DNA of 11,767 bases. Origin: Temnopleurus reevesii. Its lineage: Eukaryota; Echinodermata; Echinoidea; Temnopleuroida; Temnopleuridae. The position numbers and the translations under genes were made by a program. The notes under the pieces are model-generated. The model was not told where the DNA came from and ran no database searches. It saw only the letters and a program-made list of their open reading frames with translations. This document shows positions 9,101 through 11,767 of the stretch, one piece after another; the stretch's first letter is position 1, and each line of letters opens with the position of its first letter. The stretch is taken from the NCBI GenBank assembly GCA_036244855.1, contig BQKZ01002551.1, forward strand, positions 60,283-72,049. Reading direction: 5' to 3'.

Positions 9101-11459
9101 GCCGATCTACCGCCAATTTGAGTTGGTGCCTAGTCAATCATTAGGAGTTATCGTCAGGCATATATGGGATAGGATCATCGTCGCTGAGGTTAAACCTGGC
9201 AGTGTTGCAGCTGATGAGGTGAGGTTATGGTGATAATGGTGGTGGTGGTGGTGGTGGTGGAGGTGGTGGTGGTGGTGGTGGTGGTGGTCGGCGGCGGCAG
9301 CGATTGTTATTGTTTTGGTTATTGTGATATTGATGATGGTCATGATGGTCATCTTGATGATGATGAGGAGGAGGAGGAAGATGATGATGGTGATGGTGAT
9401 GATAATTGTATGGTAACCGTGATGATGATGATGAAGACGACGGTGATTTGGTGCTGATAGTGTACATGTAGATGTTGGTACATGTATATTGTTGATTATT
9501 CTGCACAAGGTGGTAGGGATATTGGTGATCGTGATGGTGATGACGATGATGATAGTGGTGCTGATGCTGGTAATGATGGAAGTGTTGGTCTTGGTGATGA
9601 TGGTGATTGTGGTGCTAGTTGTAGTGATATTAGTGGTAATGTAATAGTTATGTTTACAATCAATTTAAGGCTGGAGCTTGACTACACTTGTATATATTTG
9701 GCTTAATTTCTATTTGTTTCTTTTACTGGACACAGAACAGAATAGAGCCTGGGGATGTAATGGATGAGCTATATGGAGAAAGCTTGTATGCCACAGTGAG
9801 AGGAAAGGTAAAAATCAAAGTTCTTAATCATTTGATTGTGTATTAAACTGGAGTTTTTATGTTATATGTAACACTTTAGTGACGAGCCAAACCTTTATCA
9901 ATGTTTTATTCTTAGAACAAAAATGCTATTGATTTTCAGTATGATGACTATCTTTACACAATGTATGAGCTTTTGGTCATATTTTTGAAGAAGTAAGCTG
10001 TCAGGGAAGTCTTGCAAGGTAGAGAGAATACAGAGTACGGTATAACTTTTGCTGGGATTTTAGTTTTTCATTCATTTACATTCCTGCACATTTTCAGTGC
10101 AAACCAATCAGTAGTCAGTTGATTTTCAGGAGGTAAAATTCTGTTTGCAACACCTCCATGGATATAAAAGCGAACATTTAGGGCTTGTTTTTCAAGATAT
10201 TGTGTTCATCAAATATTTGAATTTTCTTGTCTTTTCTTTTTTTTTTCAGATTCCAAGTCTTCTGAGGGACCATGTTGGTTGGCCAATTAGTTTAGCCATT
10301 GTCAAGGTAAAAATAATTTATCGTAGTAGTCTTGATGTATGATAGAATTTGCTTAATATTCTACAATACACATCTGTGAAGTTGATAAGTGGTTAGCTCC
10401 ATGTATTTTTGAATGAGGGCGCAATAGCAAAGTCGTGATGGGAACTGTTCACATTTTAGTACGGAATGGTAGAAATGATAAAAATAGCACTTCCTTATGC
10501 TGTACTTAAATCAATCTTCATGCCAAGGTACTTTACTCCTAAAATGAAATTATGTTTGTTACGTTGAATATATTTTCTTCGCTAATCAAAGTAGATAACA
10601 CGCATCGTTTTTGCAGAAGAGATAGCTCACATAATTTCATGACATGTATTGCAATTGAACAGCTCACTGAGATAAGAGAAGACTGCATCAAATTTACAAT
10701 CTAAAGGACATTGCCATTAATAATCAACGTCTTTTTTTCGATTTCTCAAGAGTATTTGTACCCTTTGGAAATTATGTAAGGTAACATTGACTATGACAAT
10801 GAAAATGGACCGTCTGGGAATGCTTTTTCACCAATGTTTTTTAATATGTTGCTCATCATCTTAAAAGAAATTCTGAATTATAGTGTGACATGTTGGGTAA
10901 TGAAAAGTGATGATCTGTGAGTAACTGGATAAGTCATCAAAGATCTTTGAAGGATTGATAAGGAAATGGGTATGAAAGGAAAGAAACTATTGTATATAAA
11001 AGCCGATATTTGTGTGTGCAGGTATTTGTGCATTATGGGACCAAGTTGAAATTTTAGCGTTAAATCTTTGTATGCATATGAATGTGCATCATACTGAGCG
11101 TCAATTGTTACGAGGCTAAAACCGCAAAGTCACAAGAGATACAGCCACGACAAATATTTTAGCTCATAGAGTTGCTAGAATTTTTTCTATTCAAAGAATT
11201 TTATAAAATATAGTACTTGAGAAAAAAAATAATGTACAACATGAATATAATAACTAATCACCCAATCAATCCCACAGTGCCATCTACCATCAGGGAAGGT
11301 GTTTCCACCTCTGAAGGCCAGGTTTGATAAGATGTCTGTAGAGTACCCCAGCTTTGTGGCCCCACAGGATAGACTAAGCAACGGGGACTGGTCTGGATCA
11401 ATACAAGGACTAAGACCAGGGGAGGATGAGGATCCACCAATGGAAAGTTTATCAGGAAG
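81..11459 (+). CDS. RUN domain plus PDZ-like domain protein, 11 exons seen, 3' end beyond window
   Basis: Eleven exons join without a stop into 318 codons plus two bases; all introns are GT...AG and all phases match. Residues about 5-185 resemble a RUN domain: an N-terminal helical block, an aromatic block with W62 and W64, the signature GRGRLFIRLALNQ at 99-111, a YDP motif at 132-134, and a closing LLFWASEIQFDFNV block at 151-164. RUN domains in known proteins (PLEKHM, RUFY, RUSC families) bind small GTPases and act in endosome, lysosome or cytoskeletal traffic. Residues about 187-258 look like a PDZ domain: SLGV at 189-192 in place of the usual GLGF loop, PGSVA at 208-212, IEPGDV at 218-223, and a final strand before K258. 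After that the chain is acidic and proline-rich with no recognised fold. No signal peptide or membrane segment is visible, so a cytosolic adaptor is inferred. I do not recognise an ortholog with this order. The C-terminus lies outside the window. Confidence 0.85.
224..256 (+). repeat. Short direct repeat, copy 1
   Basis: Reads TTTGTACT, TTGTCCCCGCCCA, then C and a T run. Copy 2 at 893-928 has the same blocks with four extra bases (taac) inserted. The pair are about 670 bases apart in the same orientation. Confidence 0.6.
893..928 (+). repeat. Short direct repeat, copy 2
   Basis: Reads TTTGTACTTAACTTGTCCCCGCCCA followed by a run of T, and ends about 14 bases before the first recognisable reverse transcriptase codons at 942. 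It could be the edge of an older repeat into which, or next to which, the retrotransposon piece was inserted. Confidence 0.6.
942..1680 (+). pseudogene. Decayed non-LTR retrotransposon reverse transcriptase fragment (CR1/Jockey-like)
   Basis: Seen in several frames of the + strand: DIAILDFSKAFNVVPHRVLL from 942, then after a frameshift FLTDRVQRVAVKRR and LSGVLQGTVLGP (about 1046-1146), then FQTNLDHLLEWSSKWGMRF (about 1231-1287), then EDSKYLGVTIQNNLKW and FLKRNFSYCSRNVKENLYKT (about 1348-1510), VQRRAARFVHGDF (about 1552-1590) and, in another frame, LKWDSLENR (about 1614-1640). These are the ordered landmarks of the RT domain and thumb/C-terminal region of LINEs of the CR1/Jockey type. The F/YADD catalytic box is missing between about 1180 and 1210, and the AAWDPY-type block is shortened near 1535. 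Frameshifts and stops make it dead. The endonuclease and a clear 3' tail are not seen. Confidence 0.85.
1690..1919. other. Spacer between the two retrotransposon remnants
   Basis: About 230 bases without a convincing coding block. It may include residual 3' sequence of the reverse transcriptase fragment, but no poly-A or simple-repeat tail marks an element end. Confidence 0.35.
1920..2467 (-). pseudogene. Decayed non-LTR retrotransposon ORF1 (coiled coil plus RNA-binding region)
   Basis: On the - strand an open frame starts at ATG 2467 and runs 142 codons to a TAG at 2039-2041. Residues about 25-100 are a charged heptad-like coiled coil (LSKLERELEIQESRILELEI). It is followed by QYSRRNCLRFFGFKENP and ENTDDIILDVV, the conserved start of the RRM-like domain in LINE ORF1 proteins, which bind element RNA in the cytoplasm. 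After the TAG the same frame continues with family-like residues (SQRVGH, then PKARPISAVKF) to another stop near 1950, so the TAG is a premature stop. It lies opposite in orientation to the reverse transcriptase remnant and is probably a separate insertion. The exact family is not determined. Confidence 0.8.
2468..3935. other. Intron 1, middle part without recognised feature
   Basis: AT-rich sequence. The first hundred bases or so may be 5' untranslated sequence of the ORF1-bearing element on the - strand. A short open stretch on + at about 3456-3567 (LHDDGTRPDVALRKSLEKTL and onward) has no usable splice sites in phase and is not called. Nothing else stands out. Confidence 0.4.
3936..4035. 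repeat. Cluster of small palindromes of the ACTTGCCC...GGGCAAGT type
   Basis: ACTTGGCCGATGGGCAAGT at 3936-3954 and ACTTGCCCATTTGAGCAAGT at 3990-4009 are both imperfect palindromes of the same design. A third, half copy (ACTTGCCTGATGG) begins at 4023. They sit 70-170 bases upstream of the exon 2 acceptor. Probably a remnant of a dispersed element, function unknown. Confidence 0.55.
4107..4214 (+). CDS. Coding exon 2, N-terminal RUN helices (residues 13-49)
   Basis: The acceptor is a pyrimidine-rich tract (4081-4100) followed by atctag; the donor is a consensus gtaagt at 4215. The open frame starts at 4109 after two bases that complete the split glycine codon, and the exon ends on the first base of a split serine codon. 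It encodes LLKLKGLTRPVDDTYPETL, then a helix ending FKKGLK. That pattern, a helix, a spacer with a Thr/Asp-rich turn and a helix ending in a GLK or GLH type motif, is seen at the start of RUN domains such as PLEKHM1. Confidence 0.88.
4215..4874. other. Intron 2
   Basis: 660 bases, GT...AG. It contains the foldback element at 4455-4611; the rest is AT-rich with A and T runs and no coding signal. Confidence 0.8.
4455..4611. mobile_element. Foldback / MITE-like element with 34-base inverted arms
   Basis: The left arm 4455-4488 and the reverse complement of the right arm 4578-4611 agree at 29 of 34 positions, including the exact core GGTGTTTCATCAAGAT. The whole unit is 157 bases, has no coding capacity, and its centre also contains partly complementary GTCAGC/GTCAGTGCTGAC sequence. 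This is the form of a short non-autonomous DNA transposon. I see no clear target-site duplication next to the arms, so the superfamily is not assigned. Confidence 0.75.
4875..4956 (+). CDS. Coding exon 3, RUN aromatic block (residues 49-76)
   Basis: The acceptor AG is at 4873-4874 and the donor gtaata at 4957. The first two bases complete AGT (Ser49), and the last two (AG) need A from exon 4 to give Arg76. The exon reads SNNTLFGLSKKDYWNWIKQI, then EQHYKHG. The YWNWI stretch corresponds to the aromatic helix found before the GRGR motif in RUN domains. Confidence 0.88.
4957..5789. other. Intron 3
   Basis: 833 bases, GT...AG. The left half holds the probable dispersed repeat at 5050-5330. The right half is AT-rich and featureless. 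Confidence 0.8.
5050..5330. repeat. Probable dispersed repeat with a C-run head
   Basis: The block begins taaccctaactcggcctcgg, continues through a pyrimidine tract with nine consecutive C, and then has aattttgcg-like and cgtgattttgtgtacaaagt phrases that differ in composition from the surrounding intron, with more CpG. I associate such sequence with a recurrent repeat of marine invertebrate genomes. That is memory-based and unverified. The tract ends ctaaacag at 5100 and mimics a splice acceptor, but no in-phase exon follows it. Confidence 0.35.
5790..5841 (+). CDS. Coding exon 4, RUN linker (residues 76-93)
   Basis: This 52-base exon is flanked by acceptor tctcatcag and a good donor gtgagt at 5842. 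Its first base completes Arg76 and it then reads 17 codons, PSAKFSHLLEAVSKSKK, ending in phase 0. The lysine-rich end runs directly into VKTSLGRGR of exon 5, which matches the usual approach to the RUN signature. Confidence 0.85.
5873..5908. repeat. Tandem duplication, 20-base unit, 1.8 copies
   Basis: TTAGAGTAATATGTTATATG at 5873-5892 is followed directly by TTAGAGTAATATGTTA at 5893-5908 with no mismatches, so the duplication looks recent. Confidence 0.85.
6060..6146 (+). repeat. Possible retroposon 3' tail ending in AAAT repeats
   Basis: A moderately GC-rich stretch (agagcccctgtg through actgggcaactctactg) ends in gaaataaaac and then about five AAAT units at 6124-6146. A unique body followed by a short A/T-rich microsatellite tail is typical of LINE/SINE 3' ends on the + strand. 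The element body upstream is not delimited. Confidence 0.4.
6569..6774. repeat. Imperfect inverted repeat with CAACACC motifs
   Basis: The left arm 6569-6601 matches the reverse complement of the right arm 6745-6774 at 26 of 30 positions with one 3-base gap; shared blocks are CAACACCA, CAATG and AACTTGA. The interior holds more CAACACC or near copies (for example near 6631 and 6676). This could be a decayed short DNA transposon. Confidence 0.5.
6885..6992 (+). CDS. Coding exon 5, RUN signature motif (residues 94-129)
   Basis: Acceptor ccattcattaatag and donor gtaaga bound exactly 36 codons, phase 0 at both ends. It encodes the most diagnostic part of the RUN domain, SLGRGRLFIRLALNQGFL at 97-114, comparable to the GRxRAWLRLALN block of PLEKHM-type RUN domains. 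In this family the helix is a central part of the fold. Confidence 0.92.
6993..7594. other. Intron 5, with one ambiguous base
   Basis: 602 bases, GT...AG. Base 7095 is n within a C-rich run (ccccccnaccc), so the exact length there is uncertain. No gene, RNA or element recognised. Confidence 0.8.
7595..7643 (+). CDS. Coding exon 6, RUN domain (residues 130-146)
   Basis: A 49-base exon between acceptor ttgtttctttaaag and consensus donor gtaagt. It reads ACYDPLESIIGNELLV and ends on the first base of the Glu146 codon. The aromatic-x-P motif (YDP) followed by a hydrophobic helix corresponds to the YxPxALL block downstream of the RUN signature in other family members. Confidence 0.87.
7644..8384. 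other. Intron 6
   Basis: 741 bases, GT...AG. It holds a hairpin at 7829-7870, a promoter-like CCAAT/TATA arrangement at 8179-8217 and a short perfect hairpin (GGTATTT-AA-AAATACC) at 8226-8241. No coding signal. Confidence 0.8.
7829..7870. repeat. Hairpin with 12-base stem
   Basis: TTGCTAGGGTGG at 7829-7840 pairs with CCAACCTAGCAA at 7859-7870 at 11 of 12 positions (a G-T pair in RNA at the remaining one). The 18-base loop itself contains ACAA...TTGT, which could extend the structure. Confidence 0.6.
8385..8443 (+). CDS. Coding exon 7, late RUN helix (residues 146-165)
   Basis: A strong acceptor (tgttgtctttcttacag) and donor gtaaaa flank 59 bases. The first two bases complete Glu146, then 19 codons read SLSSLLFWASEIQFDFNVK in phase 0. 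The hydrophobic helix followed by alternating FDFNV is the usual late segment of RUN domains, similar in pattern to FLxxLxxLxFEL in known members. Confidence 0.88.
8444..9068. other. Intron 7
   Basis: 625 bases, GT...AG. AT-rich; I see nothing in it beyond splice signals. Confidence 0.8.
9069..9218 (+). CDS. Coding exon 8, end of RUN and first half of PDZ-like domain (residues 166-215)
   Basis: Acceptor ttttacccctccag and donor gtgagg enclose 50 codons in phase 0. The first 20 residues (FLDETWLMPIY at 169-179) close the RUN domain. From S189 the exon reads SLGVIVRH, a short turn, IIVAEV and PGSVAADE, which matches the beta2, beta3 and PGSPA-type loop of PDZ domains. Both domains meet inside this one exon, so the fusion does not depend on the exon joins. 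A triplet repeat begins within 20 bases of the donor. Confidence 0.9.
9219..9735. other. Intron 8, mostly triplet repeat
   Basis: 517 bases, GT...AG. About four fifths of it is the GGT/GAT triplet array. The remaining 90 bases before the acceptor are ordinary AT-rich intron. Confidence 0.8.
9227..9645. repeat. Compound trinucleotide microsatellite (GGT then GAT/GGT)
   Basis: An almost pure GGT run covers 9238-9288 with one GGA interruption. It passes through a short GGC run (9289-9298) into GAT/GGT/GAG-rich sequence at about 9327-9440 and again at 9520-9645. Long open frames on both strands here (poly-Val, poly-Asp, poly-His, poly-Pro) come only from the repeat and are not genes. The strand bias, G on + and C on -, means the transcript carries a G-rich tract next to the splice donor. 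Confidence 0.95.
9736..9807 (+). CDS. Coding exon 9, PDZ-like domain centre (residues 216-239)
   Basis: Exactly 24 codons, phase 0 at both ends, between acceptor ttttactggacacag and donor gtaaaa. It reads NRIEPGDVMDELYGESLY and then ATVRGK. The block IEPGDVMDELYGESL is the PDZ core that in most members reads LxxGDxIlxVNGxxL; here the usual V-N before the glycine is L-Y. Confidence 0.9.
9808..10249. other. Intron 9
   Basis: 442 bases, GT...AG, ending in a strong T tract. No other feature seen. Confidence 0.8.
10250..10306 (+). CDS. Coding exon 10, end of PDZ-like domain (residues 240-258)
   Basis: The exon follows a long T tract ending tttcag and precedes donor gtaaaa; 19 codons in phase 0. 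It reads IPSLLRDHVGWPISLAIVK, which fits the second helix and last strand of a PDZ domain. The usual first residue of that helix, which contacts the ligand, is not clearly a histidine, so class I ligand preference is not indicated. Confidence 0.88.
10307..11277. other. Intron 10
   Basis: 971 bases, GT...AG. AT-rich. It contains a TATATAAAAG string at 10993-11002 and a decoy acceptor (tttgtgtgtgcag) just after it, with no coding sequence in phase. Nothing else recognised. Confidence 0.8.
11278..11459 (+). CDS. Coding exon 11, acidic proline-rich segment after the PDZ-like domain (residues 259-319)
   Basis: The largest exon in the window: 60 codons plus two bases (AG), bounded by acceptor caatcaatcccacag and donor gtgaga at 11460. 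It begins CHLPSGKVFPPLKARF, continues through YPSFVAPQDR and ends in a Gly/Glu/Asp/Pro-rich stretch (GEDEDPPMESLSG). No known fold is visible; it looks like a flexible linker. It ends in phase 2, so at least one further exon must lie to the right of the window. Confidence 0.85.
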
Positions 11460-11767
11460 GTGAGATAGAAAGAAGAGTGAAAGATAAAGGGAAGAAAAAT
11501 ATGTCATTGAAGGAGTGAGAGGGGTGAAATGTCTATAAAGTAACCAAGCTTGGTTTGGCCTTTTAGAATAGGTTCAATAACAGGTATTATATCCCTTACA
11601 CTAAGATCGTTGCACTGACAGTGTACAGACGAGAAAAATGAATAGATTTGCTAAGAAAGCCGTTTGCCATGGAATAGTACCATGGAATAGTACCATGGAA
11701 TAGTACTTTTGTTGCGCGCATGCGTCACATTCGGCTAAAAGAGATCTGCCCGCGCGCGAGAGAGACC
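11460..11767. other. Start of intron 11, runs off the window
   Basis: Begins with donor gtgaga. AT-rich and purine-rich at first, then a 13-base tandem repeat, then a CpG-rich end (gcgcgcatgcgtcac and cccgcgcgcgagagag). No further exon is visible before the edge. Confidence 0.7.
11667..11705. repeat. Three perfect tandem copies of a 13-base unit
   Basis: CCATGGAATAGTA is repeated exactly three times at 11667-11679, 11680-11692 and 11693-11705. The absence of mismatches points to recent expansion, and each copy carries an NcoI-type palindrome CCATGG. Confidence 0.95.

Noticed and set aside
9134..9508. Long open frames on both strands giving poly-His, poly-Pro, poly-Val or poly-Asp proteins
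   Set aside because: They are produced by the GGT/GAT triplet array in intron 8 and have no sequence outside the repeat that looks like protein.
10993..11025. TATATAAAAG followed by an acceptor-like tttgtgtgtgcag in intron 10
   Set aside because: No coding sequence in phase follows the acceptor and there is no other promoter element nearby; likely chance in AT-rich DNA.
11187..11507. 106-codon open frame on - across exon 11
   Set aside because: It is the antisense shadow of exon 11, which has good splice sites and continues the + strand frame.
1..11767. CRISPR array, tRNA, rRNA or prokaryotic operon
   Set aside because: No regularly spaced repeats, cloverleaf or compact gene cluster is visible; spliced exons and retrotransposon remains indicate animal nuclear DNA.

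Overview
This window looks like nuclear DNA of an animal, probably a marine invertebrate deuterostome such as a sea urchin. The organism is an inference. It rests on AT-rich introns, many short coding blocks bounded by GT...AG splice sites, repeated acatgta tracts, and decayed non-LTR retrotransposon pieces of a type common in such genomes. One ambiguous base (n at 7095) fits a draft assembly. There is no sign of prokaryotic gene organisation.

The main content is one + strand gene that runs through the whole window and off its right edge. I assembled it from eleven coding exons: 81-117, 4107-4214, 4875-4956, 5790-5841, 6885-6992, 7595-7643, 8385-8443, 9069-9218, 9736-9807, 10250-10306 and 11278-11459. 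Every junction keeps the reading frame, every intron begins GT and ends AG, and the joined product is 318 codons plus two bases with no stop. The N-terminal part (about residues 5-185) reads as a RUN domain, a helical module that in other proteins binds small GTPases of the Rap/Rab/Arf type. It is followed at about residues 187-258 by a PDZ-like domain, then an acidic, proline-rich segment that continues beyond the window. I do not recognise a named gene with this RUN-PDZ order, so no symbol is given.

Layout: bases 1-80 are 5' untranslated or upstream sequence. Intron 1 (118-4106) is large and holds two separate retrotransposon wrecks: a reverse transcriptase remnant on + (about 942-1680) and an ORF1-type coiled-coil/RNA-binding remnant on - (about 1920-2467). 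It also holds a duplicated short motif (224-256 and 893-928) and a cluster of small palindromes just upstream of exon 2. Intron 2 carries a foldback (MITE-like) element with 34-base inverted arms. Intron 3 carries a probable dispersed repeat with a long C run. Intron 4 has a 20-base tandem duplication, a retroposon-like AAAT tail and an imperfect inverted repeat. Intron 6 has a strong hairpin and a promoter-like box cluster. Intron 8 is mostly GGT/GAT triplet repeat starting a few bases after its donor site. Intron 11 contains three perfect 13-base tandem copies and a CpG-rich edge with an NRF1-like site.

No tRNA, rRNA, CRISPR array or complete mobile element was found. The most notable item is the RUN-PDZ gene model, including a 12-codon first exon almost 4 kb from the next one.
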